DNA of 64,000 nucleotides, taken from Mangrovibacterium marinum (GTDB lineage: Bacteria; Bacteroidota; Bacteroidia; Bacteroidales; Prolixibacteraceae). Where the stretch lies: NCBI RefSeq assembly GCF_003046625.1, contig NZ_QAAD01000005.1, positions 124,001 to 188,000 on the forward strand, in the 5' to 3' direction. Every line of letters begins with the position of its first letter. Within the stretch, counting starts at the first letter, position 1. Under the pieces are notes generated by a model. It saw only the letters and a program-made list of their open reading frames with translations, ran no database searches and was not told the origin of the DNA. This document shows positions 52,698 through 62,274 of this stretch, piece by piece. Both the position numbers and the translations under genes were made by a program.

Positions 52698-55196
52698 ATG
52701 ACTGAAGGCGAAAGAATTATTAAGATTAATATTGAAGAGCAGATGAAAACTGCTTACATCGACTATTCCATGTCGGTGATTGTTTCTCGTGCTCTTCCAG
52801 ATGTTCGCGATGGTCTAAAACCGGTGCATCGCCGTGTTTTATTCGGAATGAGTGAGTTAGGAGTTTTCTCGAACCGATCATATAAGAAGTCTGCAAGAAT
52901 TGTAGGGGAGGTGCTTGGTAAGTATCACCCCCATGGAGACTCTTCGGTTTACATGACTATGGTGCGTATGGCGCAGGATTGGTCCTTGCGCTATCCCTTG
53001 GTTGACGGCCAGGGTAACTACGGTTCGGTTGATGGCGACAGCCCTGCTGCCATGCGTTATACGGAAGCCCGTATGGCCAAAATCGCAGAGGAAACATTGA
53101 GTGATATCGATAAAAATACGGTTGATTTTCAGCCTAACTTTGACGAATCGCTGAGTGAGCCAACGGTGTTGCCTACGCGGATTCCCAACCTGTTGGTTAA
53201 CGGAGCATCCGGTATTGCGGTGGGGATGGCAACCAATATGCCACCGCACAACCTGTCGGATACGATTGATGCAATTACGGCATACATCGATAATAAAGAG
53301 ATTGAAATTGCCGAGCTAATTCCGATTATCAAGGCACCCGATTTTCCGACAGGAGGTATTATTTATGGTTATAAAGGCGTAGAAGAAGCCTTTGAAACCG
53401 GCCGTGGCCGTATTGTGCTGCGTGGTAAGGCTCATATCGAGACGCATGGAAACGGTCGCGAGCGAATAGTGGTGACCGAAATCCCATACTTGGTAAATAA
53501 AGCCGAGCTGATCATAAAAATCGCCGAGCTTGTTAATGATAAAAAAATTGAAGGTATCTCGAACGTGAATGACGAATCGGATCGCGAAGGGATGCGTATC
53601 GTTGTTGATGTTAAAAAAGACGAGATCTCGAATGTTGTTCTGAATAAGCTTTATAAATATACACAGCTTCAGACTTCGTTCAGCGTAAACAATATTGCTC
53701 TGGTAAATGGTCGTCCTAAGTTGCTGAATCTGAAAGATCTTATTCGCTACTTTGTTGATCACCGTCACGAGGTTGTTGTGCGTCGTACACAGTACGAATT
53801 GGAACAGGCCGAAAAAAGAGCACACATCCTGGAAGGTTTAATTATTGCTTCGGACAATATTGATGAAGTAATTGCCATCATTCGCGGATCGAAAACGCCG
53901 GATGAAGCTCGTGAAAGCTTAATTGCCCGCTTCAGCCTGTCCGAAATTCAGGCTCGAGCAATTGTAGAGATGCGTTTGCGTCAGCTAACTGGTCTTGAGC
54001 AAGATAAGCTGCATCAGGAATACGAAGATATCATGAAATTTATTGAGCATTGCCGAGAAATTTTGGCCAATGAAGATCTTCGTATGCAGATCATTAAAGA
54101 TGAATTAGTTGCCGTTAAAGCACAATACGGCGACGAGCGGAAAACAGAGATTATTCCGAACGCTGAAGAATTTAACCCGGAGGATTTTTATGCCGACGAA
54201 GAGATGGTGATCACCATTTCGCATTTGGGCTATATTAAGCGAACTCCACTTTCTGAATTCAAAACCCAGGGACGGGGAGGTGTTGGCTCCAAAGGAAGTA
54301 CAACCCGCGATGAAGACTTTTTGGAACATTTATTCATCGCCACCATGCACAACACCCTGCTGCTCTTCACCGAAAAAGGGAAGTGCTTCTGGCTGAAGGT
54401 TTACGAAATCCCCGAGGGAACCAAAACAAGCAAAGGACGTGCAATTCAGAACTTATTGAACATTGAGCAAGACGATCAGGTGTTGGCTTACATCAATGTA
54501 AAACGTCTGGACGATGCCGAGTACATTAATAATAACTATATCATTCTTTGTACGAAGAAAGGTACGATTAAAAAGACTTCGCTCGAAGCCTACTCGCGGC
54601 CGCGCCAAAACGGAATTAATGCCATTACAGTTCGCGATGGAGATCAGTTGCTGGAAGCGCGCTTGACCAATGGTAATCACGAATTGATGATTGCGGTGAA
54701 ATCGGGCAAAGCGATTCGTTTCCATGAACAAACCGTTCGGGCCATTGGGCGTACAGCCTCCGGCGTTCGGGGTATAAGCCTTGGTAGTGAGCAAGATGAG
54801 GTTATTGGCATGATCTCTGTAGAAAATCAATCAGAAGACGTACTTGTTGTTTCCGAGAAAGGTTACGGAAAGCGTTCCAGCATCGAAGACTACCGGATTA
54901 CAAACCGTGGTGGAAAAGGTGTTAAAACAATCAGCGTAACCGAAAAAACAGGAAACCTGATTGCAATCAAAAGTGTTAACGACACCAACGACCTGATGAT
55001 TATCACACAGAATGGTATTACTATTCGTGTGCCGATTGCTGAAATTCGTGTGATGGGACGTGCTACGCAAGGAGTGCGCCTGATCAACCTTCGCAATGAA
55101 GATGCAATTGCATCTGTTGCCCGCGTGGAATTCGAAGAAGATGAGAATAACAACGACGATGTTGAAGGTGCCGAAGTCACTGGAACAGAAGAATAA
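52698..55196 (+). CDS. gyrA: DNA gyrase subunit A
   Basis: 832 residues. The N-terminal breakage-reunion domain starts with [25 protein letters not shown] and contains the catalytic tyrosine in [10 protein letters not shown]. The C-terminal beta-pinwheel carries a GyrA-box-like [10 protein letters not shown] in its first blade, which marks gyrase and not topoisomerase IV. The tail is very acidic ([17 protein letters not shown]). With GyrB it introduces negative supercoils. An AAAGGA-type ribosome site precedes ATG 52698. In this window it is followed directly by a TPR gene. Confidence 0.95.
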   Translation: MTEGERIIKINIEEQMKTAYIDYSMSVIVSRALPDVRDGLKPVHRRVLFGMSELGVFSNRSYKKSARIVGEVLGKYHPHGDSSVYMTMVRMAQDWSLRYPLVDGQGNYGSVDGDSPAAMRYTEARMAKIAEETLSDIDKNTVDFQPNFDESLSEPTVLPTRIPNLLVNGASGIAVGMATNMPPHNLSDTIDAITAYIDNKEIEIAELIPIIKAPDFPTGGIIYGYKGVEEAFETGRGRIVLRGKAHIETHGNGRERIVVTEIPYLVNKAELIIKIAELVNDKKIEGISNVNDESDREGMRIVVDVKKDEISNVVLNKLYKYTQLQTSFSVNNIALVNGRPKLLNLKDLIRYFVDHRHEVVVRRTQYELEQAEKRAHILEGLIIASDNIDEVIAIIRGSKTPDEARESLIARFSLSEIQARAIVEMRLRQLTGLEQDKLHQEYEDIMKFIEHCREILANEDLRMQIIKDELVAVKAQYGDERKTEIIPNAEEFNPEDFYADEEMVITISHLGYIKRTPLSEFKTQGRGGVGSKGSTTRDEDFLEHLFIATMHNTLLLFTEKGKCFWLKVYEIPEGTKTSKGRAIQNLLNIEQDDQVLAYINVKRLDDAEYINNNYIILCTKKGTIKKTSLEAYSRPRQNGINAITVRDGDQLLEARLTNGNHELMIAVKSGKAIRFHEQTVRAIGRTASGVRGISLGSEQDEVIGMISVENQSEDVLVVSEKGYGKRSSIEDYRITNRGGKGVKTISVTEKTGNLIAIKSVNDTNDLMIITQNGITIRVPIAEIRVMGRATQGVRLINLRNEDAIASVARVEFEEDENNNDDVEGAEVTGTEE

Positions 55197-55211
55197 AGAA
55201 TTTCGCTTGCA

Positions 55212-55242
55212 TTTGGATGCAAGCTTATAAAAATTAAATTTG
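55212..55242 (+). promoter_or_regulatory. consensus Bacteroidota promoter (TTTG-N19-TAnnTTTG)
   Basis: TTTG at 55212-55215 and TAAATTTG at 55235-55242 with exactly 19 bases between. The -33 element lies in the loop of a perfect hairpin (GCTTGCAT 55205-55212 with ATGCAAGC 55217-55224), which may itself serve as the gyrA transcript end. It drives the TPR gene 27 bases downstream. Confidence 0.75.
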
Positions 55243-55268
55243 TAGCAAAAAAGTATCTTAAATTAACT

Positions 55269-56456
55269 ATGATGATGAAGAAGACAATCTTAATGTTGGC
55301 CGTCTTATTCACCGCAGTCGCGGGTTCTTATGCTCAGAAGGGTAAAGTCTCGAGCGCATCAACCTTAAAAGACAGTGGCAAATTAGACAAGGCTCTTGAA
55401 GCGATCAAAGAAGCGATTGATCCAAATAATCCAAAAGCAGAGAAATCAATTCCCTGGCCAAGAACATGGGAAGTTCGTGGTGAAATCTACCATGCAATCT
55501 ACAAGTCGAAGGACGAAAATATCAAGAAATTGGCTGACGATCCATTGAAAACAGCTTTGGATTCGTACAAAAAAGCCATTGAACTGGATGAAAAAGGGAA
55601 GGGTAGCAATGGTGTGAAAATCAACCTGACTCTGTTGATCAACGACTTCACTGACCAAGCGGTTAAAGCATTCAGCGACGACAACTACAATCTGGCGTTG
55701 GAATCATTTGAAAACATCCTGGATATCGAAAATCTGCCATTGATGAAAGATGATGCAGCAGCTGTTGATACCGTAATTATTTTCAATGCTGGTCTGGCAG
55801 CTTATAATGCCGAAAATTATGACAAAGCGATTAAGTACTACAAAGAGGCTGCTGAATATGATTATAACGGCGCACGTACTTACGAACTGATTTCAGCCTG
55901 TTATACAAACCAGCAGGATACGGTTAATGCATTGACGACTTTGCAGGAAGGTTTCGAAAAATATCCGGAAGCCAGTTCTATTCTGGTTCAGATGATTAAC
56001 ATCTATATGACTGCCAATAAAACCGACGATGCCATGAAATACCTGGATTTGGCCATTGAGCAGGATCCGGAAAATGCATCTTTCTATTTTGCTCAGGGGG
56101 CGTTGAATGATAAATTGGGCAACACAGAAAAAGCCGTAAAATCGTACGAAAAAGCACTGGAATTGAAACCCGATTATTTTGATGCTTACTATAACCTTGG
56201 CGCAATTTATTACAACAAAGGTGTTAAGCAGTTGGATGTAGCAAATGCTGTACCGACAAACAAACCAGACCAGTACGAATTGGAAAAAAACAAAGCTGAC
56301 GAAGAATTTAAGAAAGCAATTCCTTATATGGAAAAAGCATCTGAAGTAAATGCGGAAGACACTTACGCATTGGAGTCGTTAAAGCAATTGTACTATCGTT
56401 TGAAAATGATGGACAAATTCGACGAGGTTAATAAAAAACTTGAAGATCTTAAATAG
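55269..56456 (+). CDS. secreted tetratricopeptide-repeat protein
   Basis: 395 residues. An N-terminal signal peptide (KKTILMLAVLFTAVAGSYAQ) suggests export to the periplasm. The rest is a string of TPR units, for example AGLAAYNAENYDKAIKYYKEAAEYD, YLDLAIEQDPENASFYFAQGAL and YEKALELKPDYFDAYYNLGAIYYNKG. TPRs bind peptides or partner proteins; this family is abundant in Bacteroidota, and the role is unknown. The three ATG codons at the start allow slightly different N-termini. It has its own consensus promoter and a terminator. Confidence 0.85.
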   Translation: MMMKKTILMLAVLFTAVAGSYAQKGKVSSASTLKDSGKLDKALEAIKEAIDPNNPKAEKSIPWPRTWEVRGEIYHAIYKSKDENIKKLADDPLKTALDSYKKAIELDEKGKGSNGVKINLTLLINDFTDQAVKAFSDDNYNLALESFENILDIENLPLMKDDAAAVDTVIIFNAGLAAYNAENYDKAIKYYKEAAEYDYNGARTYELISACYTNQQDTVNALTTLQEGFEKYPEASSILVQMINIYMTANKTDDAMKYLDLAIEQDPENASFYFAQGALNDKLGNTEKAVKSYEKALELKPDYFDAYYNLGAIYYNKGVKQLDVANAVPTNKPDQYELEKNKADEEFKKAIPYMEKASEVNAEDTYALESLKQLYYRLKMMDKFDEVNKKLEDLK

Positions 56457-56465
56457 CGATCGATA

Positions 56466-56491
56466 AAAAGGGAGACTTCGTTCTCCCTTTT
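56466..56491 (+). terminator. rho-independent terminator after the TPR gene
   Basis: AAAAGGGAGA (56466-56475) pairs with TCTCCCTTTT (56482-56491) around a six-base loop and continues into a T run. Confidence 0.9.
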
Positions 56492-56495
56492 TTTA

Positions 56496-56859
56496 ATTGA
56501 TAAAAATAACATAATATCAACTATAAGACAAGCTGATTTTCTAAAATGCCTTGCTTCTCCTGGTCACTTACTGATTGAAATTGAGCTTTTTTGAGACTTC
56601 GAAGAATTGATTGGTGTAAATTGGATCTGACCCAAAATTCGACAGCGTATAGCATTGAGTGACAATTCATTATGCCTCATCCTGTTTTTGACATTAAATG
56701 CTGGTGAATTTTTTTCGATATTTCCGCACAGCTGATCAGTGACAGATAATTAGGCCAAGCATTTTGTGTTAATTATGGTTTGTAGAATATCGTGCTAAAA
56801 ACTTGATCTTTCATGATGCATTGTCGGATGCTGGATCTTTAGCTCACGACAAAAATCCA
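56496..56859. other. AT-rich intergenic stretch
   Basis: About 360 bases between the TPR terminator and a small minus-strand ORF. I see no gene, RNA or repeat in it. Confidence 0.5.
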
Positions 56860-57039
56860 CTAATTCATTCGAAGCATATAAAACTCTTCGAGTCCCAAAT
56901 TAATGATATCCTGAATATCATTCATCATCACTGATTTTGATTTGTGCCGAAATACTCCGTCATCATCATTTTTCTTGGCGATAATGCTTTTCAGCAGATA
57001 CATCGCCTTAATCATTTTGCGTAACTTTTCTTGTTCCAT
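56860..57039 (-). CDS. small unknown protein (59 aa)
   Basis: 59 residues from ATG 57039 (MEQEKLRKMIKAMYLLKSI ... DIQDIINLGLEEFYMLRMN). Helical and charged, with an alternating hydrophobic pattern that suits a coding gene. No family recognised, no signal or membrane segment. It lies about 100 bases before mgsA on the same strand side. It could be spurious. Confidence 0.4.
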   Translation of the reverse strand: MEQEKLRKMIKAMYLLKSIIAKKNDDDGVFRHKSKSVMMNDIQDIINLGLEEFYMLRMN

Positions 57040-57138
57040 AGCAGTAAAACTTTCAATCAAATTTACAACTATGTGTTAGATCGTAAGATCTCCTTATGAT
57101 TATGCCATTCTTATGAAATTGTGAACACTTGGTCGACA

Positions 57139-57609
57139 TCAGATTTCAACATCCCGTTTGATGTATCCGGTGTAATCCTTCAGAAGCGGCTTATAATCGT
57201 CATGAAACAAGTGAGAAGAGACCATGAAATCGGCGCTTGACCGAGTTATGGCCGTGGGAATATTATATACGGTTGCAATACGCAGCAGTGCTTTAACATC
57301 TACGTCGTGAGGCTGAGCCTGCATCGGGTCCCAGAAGAAAACCAGCAGGTCAACTTTACCCTCACAAATTGCAGCACCCAATTGCTGGTCGCCACCCAAT
57401 GGTCCTGATTTTAAGCGCTCTATGGCTGGAGGCACCTCATCGTTAATCTTACACATTTGATCGATTGTTTCTTTGATCAGCCGCCCCGTGGTGCCCGTGC
57501 AAACCAGATGGTGCGAAACTAATTCTTTCCAGTTATAGCTCACCCACTCTACCATATCCTTTTTCCGGTTATCGTGTGCAACCAATGCGATCGTTTTCTT
57601 TGCTTTCAT
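57139..57609 (-). CDS. mgsA: methylglyoxal synthase
   Basis: 156 residues. The family motifs are clear: IALVAHDNRKKDMVEW near the start, the phosphate-binding CTGTTGRLIKE, the catalytic aspartate in SGPLGGDQQLGAAI and the VFFWDPMQAQPHDVDVKALLRI signature. It converts dihydroxyacetone phosphate to methylglyoxal and phosphate, a relief route for phosphorylated sugars. It lies 81 bases after the flavodoxin gene on the same strand and may be a separate transcript. Confidence 0.95.
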   Translation of the reverse strand: MKAKKTIALVAHDNRKKDMVEWVSYNWKELVSHHLVCTGTTGRLIKETIDQMCKINDEVPPAIERLKSGPLGGDQQLGAAICEGKVDLLVFFWDPMQAQPHDVDVKALLRIATVYNIPTAITRSSADFMVSSHLFHDDYKPLLKDYTGYIKRDVEI

Positions 57610-57690
57610 GGTAATATTTTGAAAATGAGATTAAAAGAGGCACAACAAAAAATGTAGTGCCTCTCCAATTGAATTCTATCTTGAATCCTT

Positions 57691-58200
57691 CTAACTGAAT
57701 TCTTTTTTAAGGCTATCGATCCATTTTTCGACCCGGCCTTTTGTTAAGCGGGCCTGGTTTTCCTGATCGATACACAGACCACAGAATTGTCCGTTACCTT
57801 TGTCTGCTCTGGAAGCCTCGTAACTATAGCCTTCGGTGGACGTAAAGCCAACAATTTGACCACCTCGGGATTCAATGATCTCGGAAAAAACACCGACTCC
57901 ATCGTTGAAGTTCTCGGGGTATCCTTTCTGATCACCCAGGCCGTAGATGGCAAATTTCTTCCCGGTGAGATCCATATCCTCAATTGCCGGAACAAATTCG
58001 TCCCAGTAGTTTGGAAGTTCGCCATCCCACCAGGTTGCCACCCCGATAATGTAATTATCATATTTTAGAAAGTCGCCTTCGCTAATCTCCTCTGCATTAA
58101 TTACATCTAGCTTGTCTTTTCCAAAAGCCTCAATAATTTTTTCGCTTACTTTGGCTGTTTTGTTGGTGTGAAAAGCGTAAAATATTCCTGTTTTACTCAT
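57691..58200 (-). CDS. fldA: flavodoxin
   Basis: 169 residues from ATG 58200. The FMN phosphate loop appears as FYAFHTNKTAKVSEKIIEAF (Thr/Asn variant of the usual TGNT), and the ring-stacking regions as GVATWWDGELPNYWDEF and YGLGDQKGYPENFNDGVG. It is a long-chain type. It carries electrons between oxidoreductases under iron limitation. It starts ten bases after the fused E1 gene, so it is likely co-transcribed with the 2-oxo acid dehydrogenase genes. Confidence 0.9.
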   Translation of the reverse strand: MSKTGIFYAFHTNKTAKVSEKIIEAFGKDKLDVINAEEISEGDFLKYDNYIIGVATWWDGELPNYWDEFVPAIEDMDLTGKKFAIYGLGDQKGYPENFNDGVGVFSEIIESRGGQIVGFTSTEGYSYEASRADKGNGQFCGLCIDQENQARLTKGRVEKWIDSLKKEFS

Positions 58201-58210
58201 GATCGTCTTT

Positions 58211-60256
58211 TTAGTATTCAATTAATTCTTTTGCTGCTGCAACGATTTTTTCGGTATTGGGAAGGATTGCCTTCTCCAAAATACGGTTAAAACCAACCGG
58301 TGTGTATGGCGAACCAATCCGTTTTACCGGAGCATCCAGATATTCAAAAGCTTCTTCCATGATGGTGGAAGCTACCTCAGAACCAAAACCAGCGAATACT
58401 TTATCTTCATGAACAACCAGGACTTTGCTGGTCTTCATAACCGACTCCAAAATTGTGTCTTTATCCAGTGGAACGATTGAGCGTAGATCGATTACTTCAA
58501 CATCAATTCCGTCATTTTCGAGCTCTTTTGCTGCATCTAGGCTGTGAATTAATGTATTACCATAGGTGATTAAAGTCAGGTCTTTCCCGGGGCGGCGAAT
58601 TCGGGCTTTCCCAAAGGGAACCTCAAAATCGTCGGGAACAGCCGAGGCTGCCTGTGGTGCGTTGTAAAGTGCTTTGGGCTCCATAAATACGGTCATGCCT
58701 CTTGAGCGCATGGCTGTACGAAGCAAACCTGCGGCATCGTCTGCAAAACAAGGATAAACAATACGTACACCTGGTATGGTGGCCAATGCTCCTTCGATGT
58801 TTTGCGAGTGGTACAGACCACCGCCGATATAGCCACCCGACGCCAAACGAATAGTCATATTCGGTACAAACTGGCCATTAGAACGCCAGTAGTCGTGGCT
58901 TGAGTCTACATATTGCTCCATGGCCGGCCAGAAGTAATCAGCAAATTCAGCACCTTCAATCACCAGCCGAATTTTTTCGTTAAATCGGCTCATTCCGTTT
59001 GCCGTACCAACGATAAAATCTTCTGCAATCGGAGCACTGAAAACGCGTTGATCTCCAAATTCCTGCTGCATGCCTTTGGTCACGTTGAATGCGCCTCCTT
59101 TTTCTTTATTGGCCACATCCTGCCCCCAGATAAAGGTGTCGGGATTCGCCCGGAACTCTTCTTTCAGGGTTTTATTGATAGCATCAACCAATTTCAGCGG
59201 CTCGCCATCGTGCTGATGTGTTCCGGCCGGATACTTCGCAGCTTCGTAAGCTTCAGGCATCACATAATCGTAGATTGTCGCCGGATCCGGATCGGGCGCT
59301 TTCATACATTGCTTATGCGCGGCTTTGACAATAGCCTTGGCTTCCTCTTCAACCGCCTGAATTTCATCCTGACTAAATCGCCCGTAGCGAATCAGCATTC
59401 GAATGAACTTGGCAAGCGGATCGTAGACGCGCGTGTAGTTGCGCTCATTTTCACTGCGATACAGCTCATGGCGGTCGGAGTTGGAGTGTGACTCGATGCG
59501 CACACAGTTCGCCTGAACGATAACCGGTTCGCCCTTTTCCAGAACATGCTTTTTAGCTTCAGTCATCGCGTTCATCGAGTCGAAAATGTCTTTCCCGTTA
59601 CAGTGAATAATACGCAGGTTTTTAAATCCGCTGAAATTATTGGCTGCCTTGCGGTTTGCTGTTTGCATCTGTTTGGGTACCGAAATACCGTAGCCATTAT
59701 CCTGCAAAACAAAAATGACGGGCAACTTTTCGCGCGAAGCACCATTGATGGCTTCGTAGACATAGCCCTCGGAAGTTGACGATTCGCCATGCGAGGTAAT
59801 TGAAACCCCCTTGTGATTATAGAATTTCATGGCTCGGGCCACTCCTACGGCATGCAGGTCGTGGTTTCCGGTACAGCTGGACACGTTGTGAATGTTCCAC
59901 TCGGGCTTGGCAAAGTGGTTTGACATGTGACGTCCGCCGCCGGCAACATCAGTTGCTTTGGAAATACCGTTCAATATAATTTCTTCGGCCGTCAATCCAG
60001 CTGAGAAACAAGTCATCATGTCGCGATAATAAGGGAAAAGATGATCGGTGGCCCGGTCAAAAATCTGACCAATTGCGAACTGAATGCCATCATGCCCCGC
60101 ATAGGGAGCATGATAGGACCAGCCGATGGCCTGCTTCAGGTAGTTGGGAGCCCGTTCGTCGAGCTTGCGCCCAACAACCAGGGTCGTCAACCAGCCCTTC
60201 AGGATTTCCTTATCGACATTTTTTATCGTATAAACTTTAGGATAGATACTGCTCAT
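58211..60256 (-). CDS. fused alpha/beta E1 of a 2-oxo acid dehydrogenase complex
   Basis: 681 residues from ATG 60256. The E1-alpha part (about 1-340) has the thiamine diphosphate loop SHGESSTSEGYVYEA ... LQDNGYGISVP. The E1-beta part (about 350-681) has the family signatures EDFIVGTANGMSRF and EGAEFADYFWPAMEQY. The fusion of both chains is a Bacteroidota pattern for the branched-chain (2-oxoisovalerate) or related complex. It decarboxylates a 2-oxo acid and passes the acyl group to E2. The E2 gene is seven bases upstream. No E3 gene is in the window. Confidence 0.9.
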   Translation of the reverse strand: MSSIYPKVYTIKNVDKEILKGWLTTLVVGRKLDERAPNYLKQAIGWSYHAPYAGHDGIQFAIGQIFDRATDHLFPYYRDMMTCFSAGLTAEEIILNGISKATDVAGGGRHMSNHFAKPEWNIHNVSSCTGNHDLHAVGVARAMKFYNHKGVSITSHGESSTSEGYVYEAINGASREKLPVIFVLQDNGYGISVPKQMQTANRKAANNFSGFKNLRIIHCNGKDIFDSMNAMTEAKKHVLEKGEPVIVQANCVRIESHSNSDRHELYRSENERNYTRVYDPLAKFIRMLIRYGRFSQDEIQAVEEEAKAIVKAAHKQCMKAPDPDPATIYDYVMPEAYEAAKYPAGTHQHDGEPLKLVDAINKTLKEEFRANPDTFIWGQDVANKEKGGAFNVTKGMQQEFGDQRVFSAPIAEDFIVGTANGMSRFNEKIRLVIEGAEFADYFWPAMEQYVDSSHDYWRSNGQFVPNMTIRLASGGYIGGGLYHSQNIEGALATIPGVRIVYPCFADDAAGLLRTAMRSRGMTVFMEPKALYNAPQAASAVPDDFEVPFGKARIRRPGKDLTLITYGNTLIHSLDAAKELENDGIDVEVIDLRSIVPLDKDTILESVMKTSKVLVVHEDKVFAGFGSEVASTIMEEAFEYLDAPVKRIGSPYTPVGFNRILEKAILPNTEKIVAAAKELIEY

Positions 60257-60263
60257 GATTGGA

Positions 60264-61562
60264 TTAAATTTTACGGTTTTGGTCGAATTGTTCAAGGAGT
60301 TCAGCCACACGTTTCAGGAATGCGCCACCCAGTGCACCATCGATAATCCGGTGGTCATACGACATGGAGAGGAACATTTTATGACGAATAGCAATTACAT
60401 CGCCTGCAGCTGTTTCAAGAACCGCCGGTTTTTTGGTAATGTTACCCGTTGCGAGTATTGCCACTTCAGGCTGGTTGATAATTGGGGTTCCGATATCGTT
60501 TTTGAAGGTGCCAAAGTTGCTGATACTGAATGTTCCGCCTGAAATCTCATCGGGGGTTAATTTGTTGGCACGGGCACGGTTGGCCAGGTCGTTCATGCTT
60601 GATGTTAAGCCAACCAGATTCTTTTGATCAGCATCTTTAATAACAGGTACAATAAGGTTCCCGTCGGGTTTGGCTACGGCAACCCCAATGTTTACTTTTC
60701 CGCGAAGGATGATTTTGTCGCCATCAACAGAGGCATTCAACATCGGAAATTCGCGTAACGCAGTTGCAGCGGCTTCAATAAATACAGGCATAAAAGTCAG
60801 TTTCTGACCAAATTTTTCCTGAAATTCATTTTTTACTTTATTCCGCCACAGCACCAGGTTGGTTACGTCAATTTCGACAATGGATGTAACATGCGGCGCT
60901 GTTTGTACGGACTGCACCATACGTTCGGAAATGATTTTGCGGATGCGATCCATCTCAATCACTTTGTCGTCGGCACCAACGCTGATATTCATTTTCGGCG
61001 CTGCCGTTTTTTGTGGGGCGGCAGCGGCTATCGGTGTTGCTGCTTTTGCTGCTGCGGGAACGTCTTGTTTGGCGCCCTTGCCGGTCAGGTAGTCCAGTAC
61101 GTCTTGTTTTTGAACGCGTCCACCGGCACCACTTCCGGCGATGGTCTCCAGCTCATCCAATGAGATATTTTCTTCTTTCGCAATCGAGCGAACGAGTGGC
61201 GAATAGAAACGTGTTGCTTCTTTAAAATCAGCCGGGGAACTCTCTTCGGCTACTGTATTTTCTTTTGTTTCAGCGGGGCTGGTGGTCGTTTCCTCTTCCG
61301 ATGAGTCGCCGTCATCTTCTCCTTCGATTTCAATAATGGCTACAACATCGCCAACCGGCACAATCGAGTCGACGTCAAAAAGTATCTTTTTTATTACCCC
61401 ATCAACAGGTGAAGGAATCTCGGAATCAACTTTTTCGGTTGCGATTTCAAATAGCATATCATCTTCTTCGACCGTATCACCTTCTTTAACAAACCATTTG
61501 GTGATTGTTGCTTCCTGAACACTTTCGCCCATCTTGGGCATCTGAATTTTAAATTCTGACAT
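60264..61562 (-). CDS. dihydrolipoamide acyltransferase E2 of a 2-oxo acid dehydrogenase complex
   Basis: 432 residues. A lipoyl domain (1-80) has the lipoylated lysine in IATEKVDSEIPSP. An acidic/Ala linker and E3-binding domain (FYSPLVRSIAKEENISLDELETIAGSGAGGRVQKQDVLDYL, about 120-160) come next. The catalytic domain carries SYDHRIIDGALGGAFL with the active histidine and aspartate. It forms the complex core and transfers the acyl group to CoA. The order E2, E1, flavodoxin on one strand suggests an operon; a 178-base gap upstream should hold its promoter. Confidence 0.93.
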   Translation of the reverse strand: MSEFKIQMPKMGESVQEATITKWFVKEGDTVEEDDMLFEIATEKVDSEIPSPVDGVIKKILFDVDSIVPVGDVVAIIEIEGEDDGDSSEEETTTSPAETKENTVAEESSPADFKEATRFYSPLVRSIAKEENISLDELETIAGSGAGGRVQKQDVLDYLTGKGAKQDVPAAAKAATPIAAAAPQKTAAPKMNISVGADDKVIEMDRIRKIISERMVQSVQTAPHVTSIVEIDVTNLVLWRNKVKNEFQEKFGQKLTFMPVFIEAAATALREFPMLNASVDGDKIILRGKVNIGVAVAKPDGNLIVPVIKDADQKNLVGLTSSMNDLANRARANKLTPDEISGGTFSISNFGTFKNDIGTPIINQPEVAILATGNITKKPAVLETAAGDVIAIRHKMFLSMSYDHRIIDGALGGAFLKRVAELLEQFDQNRKI

Positions 61563-61740
61563 TTTCCAATCTATTTATTTAACACTTTATTATCTGGAAT
61601 TTTCACCACTTAAAACACACAGGTTTTAGAAAAGTTCAAGCAGCACGATACTTTCGAAACCTTCCTAACTGCCGAGGTTTTTCGTTGTGTTTAAAATGAG
61701 AAAACTGAAGAATTAATTGCCCCGAAGTTAGGGCTGATTT

Positions 61741-62199
61741 TTAGTTTTGAATCTCTATTTTTTCAAATATTCCAACGATTTCCGACGGATTACTTGTCGC
61801 TCTCAATTCGGCTTCCAGCGGGGATGTATCTTTCTGGACGATAAGCATACATTTATCCAGGATGCTGCGAAATTCAATTTCGGCTTCATCTTTTTTGATG
61901 ATGCCTTTTTTGAGGCACTTGCAAAAGTACTTCGATAATTTTTGGACAGAATAATATAAATCAGGTTTGAGAATCTCAACAGAGGTTTGAAAATTTGGGG
62001 CCCCCATGTTAATCTCGCGGGAATACATTTGATTAAACTGGGCTAATTTGATGCGGGTATCGATGCTCAGGTATTCATTGGGAGGACATTCTTCGATGAT
62101 CGGAAAGCTTAAAGAATCAGCGTGAAATACGTATTTTTCCTGAGCTTCCGTTCCCCACGCGATACTAATCAGAAAACAAACAATCCATAAAGTCCTCAT
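61741..62199 (-). CDS. small secreted unknown protein
   Basis: 152 residues. A signal peptide (RTLWIVCFLISIAWGTEAQ) predicts export. The mature part is charged and helical, with two cysteines in KYFCKCLKKGIIKKDE that could form a disulfide or bind a cofactor. No family recognised. It lies 75 bases after the serine hydrolase gene on the same strand. Confidence 0.65.
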   Translation of the reverse strand: MRTLWIVCFLISIAWGTEAQEKYVFHADSLSFPIIEECPPNEYLSIDTRIKLAQFNQMYSREINMGAPNFQTSVEILKPDLYYSVQKLSKYFCKCLKKGIIKKDEAEIEFRSILDKCMLIVQKDTSPLEAELRATSNPSEIVGIFEKIEIQN

Positions 62200-62274
62200 A
62201 ATCCTCAGAATTTCTTTTAAAATTAGAAAGATTGAGGAAATATGAGAAAACCTTTACGTTAAAATTATTTAAAA

